Source: Batillaria attramentaria (taxonomy: Eukaryota > Mollusca > Gastropoda > Batillariidae). From it: a stretch of DNA of 64,000 bases. Shown here piece after piece: positions 23,828-36,122 of this stretch. The stretch lies in contig JACVVK020000001.1 in the NCBI GenBank assembly GCA_018292915.2, positions 1,408,501 to 1,472,500 on the forward strand. Direction: 5' to 3'. The stretch's first letter is position 1. Each line of letters opens with the position of its first letter. The position numbers and the translations under genes are program-made. The notes under the pieces were generated by a model. The model was not told the origin of the DNA. It worked only from the letters and a program-made list of their open reading frames with translations, and made no database searches.

Positions 23828-24538
23828 CACGGCAAATGTAGCGATACCAGTCACACCACTGCAACTCAGAGTAGTGTGCTCACTAGGCATGTTGCATCAT
23901 TGCACTTCGTGTCAAGGGAGGTTTCCCACAAAAAAAAAAAGAGAAAAAAGTACATTCCTCACAAAGGATAAAAGTGTGCATTTCCTCTGAGTAAACGAGT
24001 TAGTGGGCGGAAGATGACATGTCAGTCAGTAACCATGACATTGTGACGTCACTGTGTGACGAGAAGTTCGTACATGTATACGACGTCGTCCGGGTTTTTT
24101 TTTTTCAACACATTCGAAAAGAACAGCCAAAGTTATGTATGCGATGCAAAATATGTGCCCATGACGCCTGATTCTGAATTGGGACGAGAGAGGGATGTGG
24201 CCAAGCGTATACAACATCCCACGAAAAACGTGTTGCAGGAAATACAATTGCTGGAAACAGTTAGAGGGAGGGAAAAAAAAAGGCTGACACAATTCAGGAA
24301 ACGCATCCTTGTGTTACTAGAGCGTGTGGCATTCAGTTTATTCTAAGATTTTGTCCGTGGGTTGACCCCCACAGTTTTGCTGCTCCTTCCTCCAACCCCC
24401 ATTTGCCCATTTCCTTCACGTTCTCCATCCGGCCTCAATTTCATCCCCCCCCCCCCTCTCCTACCCCCCCCCCCCCCCCCCCCCCCGTTTTCCCGTCCAT
24501 GCTCCCAACATCCAGCACATTTTGATTTTGAAAGTTCA

Positions 24539-24711
24539 GGGGAGCCGGGGTGGCCGAATGTAGAGCGTTGGACTTCTAATGCCCGGGTCGTGAGTTCGAT
24601 CCCGGCTGGGGCCAAATATTTGTGCTGGCTTTTTCATCGTTGCCCCGTCTTTGATTTCACCCTATGTGGTGGAAAAGGACGTTAAACCCCTAAAACACCC
24701 ACCCACCCACC
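24539..24711 (+). mobile_element. tRNA-derived SINE, subfamily A1, with TSD
   Basis: Full length with the shortened B box gttcgatccc. One base of the A box is lost (gaatgtagag). Flanks TTGAAAGTTCA (24528-24538) and TTGAAAATTCA (24712-24722). Confidence 0.9.
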
Positions 24712-24917
24712 TTGAAAATTCAATGGGAACATCTGTTTGTTTTACTGGAAAGTCTTTTTCACTATGGTTTTCATTAACACATAATACACGGGTAAATTAC
24801 TTCCGTTTGAAATAATCAAATCATTATGTAGTACGCCGCTCGCCTACAATCGCTTTCTTTTTGTTAGTTTTAAGGGCATGGACGAACAGGGCCGATTTCT
24901 CAAACCATGAAATTAAG

Positions 24918-25181
24918 GCCCCGTCGGTATAGTTCGCCCGTTAGGGGGTGCAAATGTATACCAGTCACGCGCAGGAGGGGCAAACAAACTCCAGTCGTCC
25001 ACTAACGGGTGCGACTGTATCCCCGCAACGCGGGAGGGGGTGCAAATGTTCTCCGGGGTCTGGCGAGATGAAGTCACGTGGCCGCTGCCTTCGTTCTACG
25101 ACTTTACTTTATGCCGAAATATCGCCGGAATTGACTGGTATACATTTGCACCCCCTAACGGGCGAACTATACCAACTGAGC
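24918..25181. mobile_element. Foldback MITE with ~50 bp inverted ends and 9 bp TSD
   Basis: The 42 bp segments 24926-24967 and 25132-25173 are perfect reverse complements (GGTATAGTTCGCCCGTTAGG...), with ~8 more imperfectly paired bases outside. Both sides carry GAAATTAAG (24909-24917 and 25182-25190). A long TIR plus a 9 bp duplication fits a Mutator-like MITE; that class is inference. The interior repeats ggggtgcaaatgt. Confidence 0.85.
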
Positions 25182-25214
25182 GAAATTAAGTGTTTCTCTT
25201 TCACTGATTTTGAG

Positions 25215-25386
25215 GGGAGCCGGGGTGGTCGAATGGTAGAGCGTTGGACTTCTAATGCTCGGGTCCTGAGTTCGATCCCGGCTGGGGCCAAATATTTGTG
25301 CTGGCGTTTTCATCGTTGCCCCGTCTTTGATATCACCCTATGTGGTGGAAAAGGACGTTAAACCCCCAAACACCCAAACACCCACC
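25215..25386 (+). mobile_element. tRNA-derived SINE, subfamily A1, with TSD
   Basis: Full length, B box gttcgatccc, tail caccctatgtgg. Perfect 13 bp duplication CACTGATTTTGAG at 25202-25214 and 25387-25399. Probably recent. Confidence 0.94.
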
Positions 25387-25962
25387 CACTGATTTTGAGA
25401 GCTGCGCTTATGCGGTGTTAACAATGAAACAATGCTCAAACATGACGAAGTGTGTGGTCTAACTTGGGCTGACTTAAGGGCATTTAGTTTTACACACATC
25501 TGGGTTGGGTCGGTGTTGTTCTAAATGACCACAGTAACGGACTTCACCACTCTCTTTCTCTCTCACTTTTCGTGTCGGTGGCGTCTCTGTTAACACCTTT
25601 TTAGTTTTGCTCTCCGATGAGCAATAAAAACAATCAAATAAATAAGATGGTTGACCTGCACATTCAAACGCAGGGACAACAATTATTGTAAACGTGAAAA
25701 AGAAAAAAAAACTGGTAGGCAGACAAACTTTAACATGATGGCAGCCTGAACTCTGCTAGCACCAAAACGGCTATCTCGCTGTGGAAGAGCATGACTATGA
25801 GCTGTTGCGGACACTGAGGAAACCCCGAAGGAACCCCAGGAAATGTTTTTCACTTTTGCAAACAGTGAATAAGTGAGGTCTTTGGTTGGTTTATTTTTGG
25901 GGTAGGGTCTGTGGTGTCCTTAGAATTCAGGTCTCATAGCGGCTCGTGGTTCTTTACCCTGA

Positions 25963-26135
25963 AGGGGAGCCGGGGTGGCCGAATGGTAGAGCGTTGGACT
26001 TCTGATGCTCGGGTCGTGAGTTCGTATCCCGGCGGGGGCCAAATATTTGGGCTGGCTTTTTCATCGTTGCCCCGTCTTTGATATCACCCGTATGTGGTGG
26101 AAAAGGACGTTAAACCCCCCAAATACCCACCCACC
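25963..26135 (+). mobile_element. tRNA-derived SINE, subfamily A2, with TSD
   Basis: Full length, B box gttcgtatccc. Perfect duplication CTTTACCCTGA at 25952-25962 and 26136-26146. Confidence 0.93.
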
Positions 26136-26297
26136 CTTTACCCTGAGTTCCATGCTGGAACAAACAAATTATAACAACAAGAAAAACAAAACAAAAAATA
26201 ACCTTGCTGGGTGTTTTAAATGAACTCAAGGATATCTTCAGGGCGCAACTTCTGAATTTCTGTGTGATCCATAAATCCCAAGTTCTCCGTCAGAGGG

Positions 26298-26473
26298 TGG
26301 TTGGGTGGGTGTTTGGGGGTTACCGTCCTTTTCCACCACATACGGGCGATATCAAAGACGGGGCAACGATGAAAAGGCCAGCACAAGTTTTGGCCCCTGC
26401 CGGGATACGAACTCACGACCCGAGCATTAGAAGTCCAACGCTCTACCATTCGGCCACCCCGTCTCCCCTCTCT
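26298..26473 (-). mobile_element. tRNA-derived SINE, subfamily A2, with TSD
   Basis: Full length. Duplication GTCAGAGGG at 26289-26297 and 26474-26482. Confidence 0.92.
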
Positions 26474-26482
26474 GTCAGAGGG

Positions 26483-27087
26483 AGTGAGTCTTGCAGTTCT
26501 TCCGTACGCTGTGCTAGCAAAAACAAGAGGCCGCTAGCTATCCCGGTTTTGAGTACAGAGAGACGAACGCACCTGAAAGAGATTGAGCGGTCAGTGACTC
26601 GGACAAAGCCCGAATACCGAAGTAGTGAGCGGCGTACGGCGGTGTGGCTTTAATCCTTCGGGAACGTGCCCCAGGGTTGGGCGGGAGAACGGGGAATCCC
26701 CTAACACCGTGCCCCCACCATACTCTTCACACGCCGTCGTTGAGGTGCAGGTCTCGGGGCGTGCTCAGTGTACACTCAGCATCAATTATTAGTCACCGCT
26801 GATGAATCTTTGGCTTCACTGTCAGAAAACAAGCTACGGGAAGGCAAACAAAGTTGCACGAGTCCTGTGACTCACGGGCGAGAGGGTCCAGGGCTGGCAG
26901 TGAGCCATAAGGGATCCTAAGTGCTTGTGGACGAGTTGTTTCCCCTTCGGCATTTCTCGTTATGACGTGACCAGAAATATTCTAGTATTGCATGTGTTAA
27001 CCTCTGAGAGCATTAATTGGAGTACAAATGAGAATCAACTCTCCCACAAACTTAGCTTGTACCATCAGAGGCTCATTGACTGAATAC

Positions 27088-27089
<2 letters not shown>
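26483..27089. other. No gene seen
   Basis: Moderate GC, no repeat match inside the window and no convincing exon. Confidence 0.4.
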
Positions 27090-27154
<65 letters not shown>

Positions 27155-27186
27155 TGTGTGTGTTGTTGTTGTTGTTGTTGTTTGTT
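27090..27186. repeat. (GT)n-(GTT)n microsatellite
   Basis: Followed by GAGA and a G-run. Confidence 0.95.
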
Positions 27187-27339
27187 GTTGAGAGAGAGAG
27201 GGGGGGGGGGGCTCTAGTTTCTAAAGTCTGTGACAGTTTTGATACAGGTACACTATTTCTCGTTGCTCAGCTGAACACTAAACCACTAAACCGGCCTAAG
27301 CGAAAGGACAAGATATACTTACTGAACTGACTGAACTAT

Positions 27340-27340
<1 letters not shown>

Positions 27341-27420
<80 letters not shown>
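27341..27420. repeat. (CA)n microsatellite
   Basis: About 39 dinucleotides. Confidence 0.95.
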
Positions 27421-27421
<1 letters not shown>

Positions 27422-27473
27422 TAAAACACCTCAGGCCAGGGCTGACACGCGTATTTACAACTGACGGGCTAAT

Positions 27474-27795
27474 TCCATCGTTGCTAAGCAAGTCAAGTCA
27501 ACTCAAGTTTATTTCCAGCCCACTGGGGGCATAGGAAAACAAAAGGAAACATATGAAAATCAACGAAAGTATCAACCACAAAAACAACAACCAACTTATG
27601 TTTTGGAACAGTTTCGCTCGTGATTGAATCTGTACGCTCGAAATACTCTATCTTGATGATTAGTACAGCTCTTAATGCAATACAATGGTCGAACATTCAA
27701 ATCCAGCGACTGTTGTTACACTAATGGAGCGCTCAGTGTGGTCACCGCGTCATCGAGTACGCTTCTGTTGGCTCAGTGCCAGCATTACAGACGCT
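27474..27795 (+). repeat. Dispersed repeat R1, copy 2 (interrupted)
   Basis: Homologous to 233-475 but broken by a retroposon at about 27490-27596. Similarity to 2345-2400 (cttagtg...acaccac...gaacgatctgtgagc) continues past 27795 to about 27865. Confidence 0.75.
27490..27596 (-). mobile_element. Short retroposon inserted in a dispersed repeat
   Basis: On minus it ends ccagtgggctggaaataaac and then a TTGAC-type tandem tail. It interrupts the 233-475-like repeat exactly where the other copies are continuous (gctaagcc / aacttatg). Confidence 0.55.
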
Positions 27796-28600
27796 GTCAC
27801 TGTGCAGATGTCTTAGTGGTGTGATGATAGACACCACGGAATCAGCGCAGAACGATCTGTGAGCTTCATTAGCCCCTTTAAAGATACACTCCGCAACTTC
27901 TTTACGCTCACAGATCGGCCTAAGCGTATTACGGTGACAATAATATAGTCTCATTTAGATGTGAGCAAAAGCTGAGCCCATTCCGGGCCGTCGTTGCAAA
28001 GATATGAGCCAAAATGCAAGTCTATCGGTCATTGTGGTTAACCTCACTGTGTTGAGCCATAATACGGTCATTGGTATAACGTGACATCTAATTACTCTAC
28101 AGCTGTAAACACATGCACGACTGGCGGCTGAGGCAGTCAGTCTCACCTGCTTACGATTTTCACGCCTAGCACGCTTGTGAAGTACTGGCACAGGTAACGC
28201 TGAAGCAATACTAACTGACGACATGGTGAAATCCAATGTTGACAGGCACATCCGGGTGACCGTCTAAAGGGACGTCACCAGTTTGTGAGAAGCAGACGAT
28301 CATTATTGGACATGATGCGTGCTACATATAAATTCGAGCAGGGAGTACAGTTCATATGGGGTCGATGGCAACATTACAAGTTTACCGATCTCTAAGATAG
28401 CCTTTGGGAAGACCATGGGCCCAGTAGTGACGGCGTCTGTGCCAAACACTTTTTTGACACAGTGGGTGTTGATCAAGCTGCGGTATGTAACTTTAAGTAA
28501 TGCATGAGAGAGAAAACGAAGGAAGGGTAAGTGTTGGGGGCGGGCAGGGAAGACAGACACACAGAGACACAGAGGGGATTTCACATGCAAGTTTAAAAAA

Positions 28601-29116
28601 TTGTCATCTCTCCCTTACCTGTGAAAACTGCATGTTGCCTTACCCATACCTACCGCCCACACAATGCATTCAGAGAGACTACATAATTGTCATCTCTTCC
28701 TTACCTGTGAAAACTGCATGTTGCCTTACCCATACCTACCGCCCACACAATGCATTCAGAGAGACTACATAATTGTCATCTCTTCCTTACCTGTGAAAAC
28801 TGCATGTTGCCTTACCCATACCTACCGCCCACACAATGCATTCAGAGAGACTACATAATTGTCATCTCTTCCTTACCTGTGAAAACTGCATGTTGCCTTA
28901 CCCATACCTACCGCCCACACAATGCATTCAGAGAGACTACATAATTGTCATCTCTTCCTTACCTGTGAAAACTGCATGTTGCCTTACCCATACCTACCGC
29001 CCACACAATGCATTCAGAGAGACTACATAATTGTCATCTCTTCCTTACCTGTGAAAACTGCATGTTGCCTTACCCATACCTACCGCCCACACAATGCATT
29101 CAGAGAGACTACATAA
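28601..29116. repeat. 86 bp minisatellite, six units
   Basis: Units of exactly 86 bp (ttgtcatctcttccttacct ... gagagactacataa). They look identical except for a change in the first unit (ctctccc for ctcttcc). 86 is not a multiple of 3, so the repeated ~64-codon frames are not a real protein. The array ends in an inverted copy of its own terminus. Confidence 0.95.
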
Positions 29117-29140
29117 TGTAGTCTCTCTGATGCATTGTCT
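29093..29140. repeat. Palindrome closing the 86 bp array
   Basis: acaatgcattcagagagact, then acataatgt, then agtctctctgatgcattgt forms a ~22 bp near-perfect inverted repeat at the array/LINE junction. Confidence 0.88.
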
Positions 29141-29325
29141 TGATCTAACTGTCTGGAACCCCTTGCCAATCGAACTCCGCCTTCAGACCTCACTGCCTCT
29201 GTTTAAATCCCATCTGAAGACCTTTCTCTTCCGCCAGGCCTTCGATAGTTAAACCTCTGTTAAGTCTGTCTGTGTGCACCATGAGTTCGTTGCACTGCCA
29301 AATTGTATGTAAGAGGAGATGTAAA

Positions 29326-29392
<67 letters not shown>

Positions 29393-29463
29393 TTAAGTGC
29401 AGCGAGTCCTTGGAATTTGGAGAGCGGCGCTCTATAAAAGCTATGTATTATTATTATTATTAA
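29117..29463 (+). mobile_element. LINE fragment: ORF C-terminus, 3' UTR and (ATT)n tail
   Basis: Frame 29130-29252 reads VWNPLPIELRLQTSLPLFKS, HLKTFLFRQAFDS and stop, the LINE C-terminal signature. The 3' UTR holds (TG)n at 29328-29391 and ends gcggcgctctataaaagc with (ATT)n at 29444-29461. The 5' end is fused to the 86 bp tandem array. Confidence 0.75.
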
Positions 29464-29931
29464 TTTTAGGTAGCTTGGTCTACAAATCTTGGGGGGGGGG
29501 GGGGAGGGAACGACAGGGTGGCCGTGACTTTCGTCATACAGGCAACAACCAAAAAACTTGTATGTGCGCTAACATGCCTTTTATTTGCTGTGTGTCATTT
29601 TTAAAACAGGAAACGCTTTTCCTGTCAGCAAACATGTGGCTTAATGGGGATGTCCTCAACATGTCGGCACCTGCAAATAAATTGCTATTCCTGTGTTGAC
29701 GCGCAGAACAATATGAAACAAAGGTGATGATTAACGTGCATGTGGTCTGGTTTTGTGGTCACACAGTCTGTTTCTTACTGCTGAGAACAAGTCAAAATGC
29801 GCGCATGTCAACACATGAGTTTGCTTTCTCAGTCTAACTTCTGGGTAGTGACAGGATGTAATGTTGTTTACAATGGCAAACATGTACATGATTTTGACGG
29901 GAGTGTTTGAGGACGGGGAGGGGGGGGGGGT

Positions 29932-30042
29932 TGAGGGGGAGGGGAAGGTTTGCGTAGATCACTGACCTAGCTTATTGAGCACGAGGGGTGGCTGAGGGGG
30001 AGGGGAAGGTTTGCGTAGATCACTGACCTAGCTTATTGAGCA
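29932..30042. repeat. 60 bp tandem duplication, two copies
   Basis: tgagggggaggggaaggttt, gcgtagatcactgacc and tagcttattgagca occur at 29932 and again at 29992, essentially identical. Confidence 0.9.
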
Positions 30043-30090
30043 TAGGGCCTTTTTGAATTTGCCTTCCCTTTGGGGATAATAAAGATATAT
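30036..30090 (+). repeat. Retroposon 3' tail
   Basis: Reads tttgccttccctttgggg and then ataataaagatata, closely resembling the 3' end of the SINE at 5590-5925 (tttcccgaaagggataataa). Confidence 0.5.
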
Positions 30091-30570
30091 GCTTTATGAA
30101 ATGGATGTATGAATGAACGAATGAATTTTATCGCGCTCGACCTCCGACCCGTTCACAAAGGGAACACATGAAGATAAGTTCGTGAATTATAACAACACAT
30201 TAACTATATACAGGAGGGAAAATGACGAAACTGTGACTGTATAATACACCACGAAAGAATGAGTTCTGTAAAACATTTGTGTGGTTATTTGCGTCAGAAT
30301 AGCTAAATCAGTTGTTGGCTGCACAAAGGACATTATGTTCGTCGGCGTATATGTGCCCTCAGCAAAATCCTCTCTTTTTTTTCTCTCTTTGTTGTTGTTG
30401 TTGTTGTTGTTGTGTTTAGTAAATAGCCAACAGTACACACCCAACATCTCGCCTTAACAACCGTAACAAAAATCCTTTCATGCAAAACTAACCTTTTATT
30501 CAATTCTTTATTTGCGCCTGTTCTGATAATTAGTTGAAGCTGGTCGCATAACACATGGCTGAAGCTAGTA

Positions 30571-30700
<130 letters not shown>

Positions 30701-30719
30701 TTAATGTAATTCTGAAAGC

Positions 30720-31646
30720 GCACAACTGCACACGACAGTTTTCCGTGCTGTTGTCGTTACAATGTATTTACGTTGTTTTAGGCCTGAGGTGAATCTCCTG
30801 TACACAAACACGGGGTGGCCACAACATGGTTTCATCACGGAAATGCACCGGACACAAACACGTTGAAACAAGGCAGAGCGTTTGCTGAATCTGGTTACTT
30901 CCGCCTTTTTCTGTGCCGTGAATGCTGATTGGTCAGCTTACAAGAATGTTTTTGTTTGTTTTCTTACCACACCTTGAACAAAATTAGATTTACAAAAAAT
31001 GGTAACGAGAAGGGAGGAGTGTGTAACTGCAGCCAACACACAAACTTGAACAAGCTCGCCGGGGTAAAACATTTCTCGCCTCAATTTCCCTAAAGACAAA
31101 TTGATATTCGGCCGTGACTTAATTTAAGAAAGAACCTACAAATGCACAGACCAAAACAAACTCAAAAAAAGGATGGGTGACAGCTGCATTTTTATAATGA
31201 TGTGGGAATGAGGACTCTGGTCCATAATGTTTATTGTGGGATTTAATTTCGAACTGAATGAAAATAGAAAGGCTTTAAAATTCACCGCCCAAAAATGTAC
31301 AAAAATCCGGCAGCCAAAGATTTATGTGTATGTTAAATTTAAGCAAATTCCAATATTCGGATTTTTGGCAATGCTAGCCGCGACCACTGACCTGTCCCTC
31401 ATTCCTCTGTTGTCTGCTAGCTCTTGTGCCAGCCGCGCGTGAATACAAACAATCCACATGCCAGGTTCATATTTCACCGTTTTCACTGTTACCTGGCATG
31501 AAACTTATTTACAAAGCCAGCAAACAGCCCCAGATTGCCATTTTTGTACTCTGAACACAAATTTCAAAATGGGCAAAAATTCTGTACTCAATTATCCCTT
31601 CTTTACACTGTTATTAATGTCATCACTATTTAGATTGCTATTTGGA

Positions 31647-31649
<3 letters not shown>
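30720..31649. other. No gene seen
   Basis: AT-rich unique DNA. Short plus frames (for example 31227-31442) have no family signature. Confidence 0.4.

Positions 31650-31734
<85 letters not shown>
31650..31734. repeat. (GT)n microsatellite
   Basis: About 42 dinucleotides. Confidence 0.95.
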
Positions 31735-32084
31735 TTATGTGTTGTATATGTTTGTTCTACATGATATTCTTTAGAATATGATATGTCCATCTATGTAGGT
31801 CTGTTGTCCATAAATGTTTGTGGCATGAATATGTATATGTCCCAAAAACAGATTTTTTTTTTTTTTAATCTGTACTATATTTTAGCGGACTTGTTACTAC
31901 TGTACGTGCCCGAAAGCCATTCGTGACGTGTATCCGAACCGAAACATTTTCGCATCTCCAACACAGGAGACTTCATTGAACTATCGTGTATGGTTGTTTT
32001 CTCGGCTCCTCACTCTTCAACAAGAGACATGACTGTGTACAACTAGAAAGACAGCAAAGCTTAAGTTTTAACCGGATACATGAC

Positions 32085-32540
32085 ATGTGTAAGTCTGAGT
32101 ACCCTCTGTAGGCCAAAGGACACAATTGCAAAAGGCCTCAAAATGACTATATATTCCCTATTGGCCTCACGCATCATAGTCACCCTAAAAATGCTTCGAT
32201 CTACAAACAATTACTACCATGCAAAGACCGTTCAAGGGCACACACCTGACAAAAGTTTTTAAGAATTGAATGTCTCCTTTACGCTCAGGCCTCACAGGAG
32301 TAATGCACGTCTACTTTCTGTTTAGGCTAGAGAGCCAGTTCACACAAATCCGCTTGCGTCACTTGTGGCAAGTTGTGCTCGACCTCTGCGCAAAAAGTCC
32401 CAACTTCACTGGCAGCTTGCCTCTGGTTGCGGCCCGCTGTCATGCACCTTGACCTACATAGCACAAAAATCAGGGAAATCACGCTTTTTCATGACAACAA
32501 AAATCACTACAGACTAGCACACTCGCCAAACAGGGTATCT
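32085..32540 (+). repeat. Dispersed repeat R3, copy 2
   Basis: Plus-strand copy of the 15.4-15.8 kb repeat. A SINE lies just downstream at 32614. Confidence 0.7.
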
Positions 32541-32613
32541 CTTATAAACACCAAACATGACCCCACGCTCAATTTTTGTCCTTACGCCTGTAACAGCTAC
32601 AGTGCATGAAAAA

Positions 32614-32769
32614 GGGTGGGTGGGTGGGTGTTTGGGGGGTTTAACGTCCTTTTCCACCACATACGGGTGATATCAAAGACGGGGGCAACGACGAAAAAGC
32701 CAGCACAAATATTTGGCCCCAGCCGGGATACGAACTCACGACCCGAGCATAAGAAGTCCAACGCTCTAC
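32614..32769 (-). mobile_element. tRNA-derived SINE, 5'-truncated
   Basis: Subfamily A2 body. The element stops inside the A-box side of the head at caacgctctac, so the first ~25 bases of the SINE are missing. No convincing duplication. Confidence 0.85.
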
Positions 32770-33288
32770 AGCAAAAGTCACGCTAGATGAAATCGCTTTA
32801 TAGAACGTGTAACCTTGCACAGAGAAGGGGAAAAAAAGAGGAAAAAAAAAAACTTTACTTGAATTATGACCGGCATGACTGTAGATACAGCCATGTGCAG
32901 CGTTCTCGCCGTGTTTGACACAAAATCCTCCAATACCACTTCTATTACTCATCCGTGACACAGGCACGTGTCACTCACGTACTTGAGCTAAAACCGTCCC
33001 ACTGTCGTCCCGTGTCGAATGGTCTGAGAGGTTTTAACACTAGCGGCCTGTCAAATTCCAGGATGCCGGACAGTTTTAGTAGTAGTATCAGTTTACAAAT
33101 TTATTTCAGTTTTTTTTTCCTCCTGGCGAGGGGGGGTCTATTAAGCCGTTAAGACCCGAAAGGAAAGTGTCAATGAAGAGAGAGCGGGTGTGTGTCACAG
33201 TGACGAAAAATGAGGGAGCGGTTGGATGACGATTTATCAGTCTCCGTGAATGCTCTAGTAGATTATAAGGATGTCTAGAGATCCTCGA

Positions 33289-33290
<2 letters not shown>

Positions 33291-33361
<71 letters not shown>
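33291..33361. repeat. (GT)n microsatellite
   Basis: Flanked by gatcctcgat and atcgagaatc, a short inverted pair. Confidence 0.95.
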
Positions 33362-33509
33362 TCGAGAATCCAGAAGAATTTAAGAAAAATACTTAGTGGT
33401 AGTGTTTAGTTTTAAGAAATGTTACAATGGGTTTCCGAAGTGTCTTCGAGTTTTTCATCTACCCCCCCCCCCCCACACACACACACACACACACACACTT
33501 CAACGGTGA

Positions 33510-33765
33510 CAGCGTCTAAAATGCTGGCACTGAGCCAACAGAAGCGTGCTCATGGTGTGTCGACAACAGTGAGCGCTCCAGTAGTGTAACAACAGTCGTT
33601 GAATTTGAATGTTCGACCGATCGCGCAAAGTGTAAACAAAATCGTATCGCATTAAGAGCTGTACTAATCATCAAGATAGAGCATTTCGAGCGTACAGGCG
33701 CACTTACGAGTGAAAATGTTCCAAAACATAAACTGGCTTAGAAAAGACGGAATCATCTCGTTTAA
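33510..33765 (-). repeat. Dispersed repeat R1, copy 3
   Basis: Reverse complement of the 233-475 repeat, including agagctgtactaatcatcaa and gagcgtacaggcgcac. Confidence 0.75.
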
Positions 33766-33842
33766 CTATCTGATATTCATGTTTAACTATGAAAAGCCAG
33801 CAGTCGGACATTTGAAGACCCGAGGCTGCGCATGCGCAAAGC

Positions 33843-33873
<31 letters not shown>

Positions 33874-34410
33874 TAAAAACGGTAGAGTGTATCAGTAACA
33901 GACTCAGCCAAGCAAAGAACCACCACGATATGCAAAGAAAACCGCACCTTTGACACTGTTTTACCGTGTAACTGGTGCCTGCATGGGGTAAAAATTAATG
34001 AACAGACCTACGTACAGGGGAGGGGGGCGGGGGAGAACAGAGTGGAGGGAGCGGGGGGGGGGGGGGGGGGGGGGTCAGGGCGACGCCGGAGCTAGCGAAG
34101 AGGGAGACACTGGAGAGTGTTTACAGATTTCGTCACTTGTTCCCTGTCACGCTTGGCTTGGCGTGCGTTTCCCGTGCGGCTGATTGACTGTCATGGTCTG
34201 CCGCGCCGCTCATTCCTGGAGATGCCAGGAGCCACCACAAAGCTCGACATTCGCTAACATGTACACCATCAACTCCCTTCAGGGCTGTCTTTCATCATCG
34301 TTGTGCCGTCATTCAAACACAGGTCTTTGGCCTCGCTCGAAAAAAAAAAAATCTCGTTACTCTTAAATAAATCAGATTGTCGTTATGAAGTTCAAAACAT
34401 GGAATTTAGG

Positions 34411-34582
34411 GTGGGGTGGGTGTTTTGGGGGTTTAAAGTTCTTTTCCGCCACCTACGGGTGATATCAAAGACGGGGGCAACGATGAGAAAGCCAGCACAA
34501 ATATTTGGTCCTAGCCGGGATACGAACTCACGACCCGAGTATTAGAAGTCCAACGCTCTAGTATTCGGCCATCCCGGCTCCC
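34411..34582 (-). mobile_element. tRNA-derived SINE, subfamily A2, with TSD
   Basis: Full length with scattered changes. Flanks CATGGAATTTAGG (34398-34410) and CATGGAATATAGG (34583-34595). Confidence 0.9.
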
Positions 34583-34734
34583 CATGGAATATAGGCCTCC
34601 GTCGTGAAATTATTATTGTATGTTGCGTTGCTTTGTTTTGTATTTTGTGTTTGAGTATTGAAGTATCAAGTCACCTTTCTTTCTTTTTTTCTTTTTCTTT
34701 TTTTTTCCCTTGGGTTTTTGTTTTGCCGTTGTGT

Positions 34735-35215
34735 GTTATTGTTTTATTTTGTTTAGTTTAGTTTTGGATTGTTTTGTCGGTTTTTGTTGTTGTTGTTGTT
34801 GTTTTGTTTTGTTTAGTTTTTTTTTTGTCGGTTTTTGTTGTTGTTGTTGTTGTTTGTTTTGTTTAGTTTTGGATTGTTTTGTCGTTTTTGTTGTTGTTGT
34901 TGTTGTTTTGTTTGTTTAGTTTGGATTGTTTTGTCGGTTTTTGTTGTTGTTGTTGTTGTTTTGTTTTGTTTAGTTTTGGATTGTTTTGTCGGTTTTTGTT
35001 GTTGTTGTTGTTTTGTTTTGTTTAGTTTTGGATTGTTTTGTCGGTTTTTGTTGTTGTTGTTGTTTTGTTTTGTTTAGTTTTGGATTGTTTTGTCGGTTTT
35101 TGTTGTTGTTGTTGTTGTTTTGTTTTGTTTAGTTTTGGATTGTTTTGTCGGTTTTTGTTGTTGTTGTTGTTGTTGTTTTGTTTTGTTTTTGTGTTGTTTT
35201 TTGTTGTTGTTGTTT
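34735..35215. repeat. ~57 bp minisatellite of (GTT)n and GTTTT
   Basis: About seven units of the form ttagttttggattgttttgt, cggtttttg, (ttg)n, ttttgtttt. The VVVVLFCLVLDCFVGFCCC-type frames are translations of it. Confidence 0.9.
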
Positions 35216-35312
35216 TTGTTGGGTTTTTTTTTGTTTTTTGTTTTGTTTTGTGTTTGTTTTTGGTTTTGGTTTCTTTTGGGGGGGGGGGTGTTAACAACTG
35301 TTTCGTTGTCAT

Positions 35313-35382
35313 GCATGTATGTCTTCGTGTATGTCTTCGTGTATGTCTTCGTGCATGTCTTCGTGCATGTCTTCGTGCAGCA
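35313..35382. repeat. 12 bp tandem repeat
   Basis: Five to six copies of tg(t/c)atgtcttcg. Confidence 0.9.
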
Positions 35383-36032
35383 ATTTGCAGTTTGCCATCT
35401 AGGGATCCTCAAAGTCTCATAACTATGTTGCCTGCAGGTCTTGGCTTGGTTTGTCTGGTCTTGTCTTGGCTTGTCATGGCTTATAGCTTGGCTTATCTTG
35501 ACTGGCTTTTACTTCCTCTTTTTCCTTGTATACGCAACTGGTTGTGAATAGTGCTTATCCACCCCCCACACCCATCCCCGCCCCCACCCCCGGCCCCACC
35601 TCCATCCCCATTCCTTCAAAACCAACTTTAAGACGTAAATGGTAACAACAGGTAGCCTACGAAACAACGACCTGTCAGAATAATTTCGTCGTACATATAC
35701 CCACAAAATCTCACGCAGTTTCTCGTCATCTCATCTCAGGAATTCCTGTTATGTTTTCCTGGCGCTCCCCCCCCCCCCCCCCCGTACCCTCTTTCCTTTT
35801 TTTTTTTTTTTTTTTGGTAATTTCGATTTGAAATGAATGGAATTCTCGTGACGGTCCCTCGCTGTATACTTGCGGTGCAGAGTCGGTGCCAGGCGGCGAT
35901 GGGTACTGTCCGTCTACCTGTACCGCGGTAATCCATCACGGAGCACCACCTTACAATGCTAACTCTCCGCGGCAAAAGCTCGGCGACAAACCGATGTATC
36001 ATACTCGTGCAGCACTTTTTGCCAGGAATGAG

Positions 36033-36034
36033 TA

Positions 36035-36101
<67 letters not shown>

Positions 36102-36122
36102 GCACGCACACACACACACACA
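36033..36122. repeat. (CA)n microsatellite
   Basis: Includes a CACG block. Confidence 0.95.

Noticed and set aside
28664..29116. Repeated 64-codon frames beginning MHSERLHNCHLF
   Set aside because: The 86 bp unit is not a multiple of 3, so each frame is an artefact of the tandem array re-read in successive frames.
28601..29116. CRISPR-like appearance of the 86 bp, 109 bp and 33 bp arrays
   Set aside because: Units are contiguous with no unique spacers, and the genome is animal nuclear DNA.
34710..35547. Cys/Val/Phe-rich frames suggesting membrane proteins
   Set aside because: They are produced by GTT/GTTTT minisatellite DNA.
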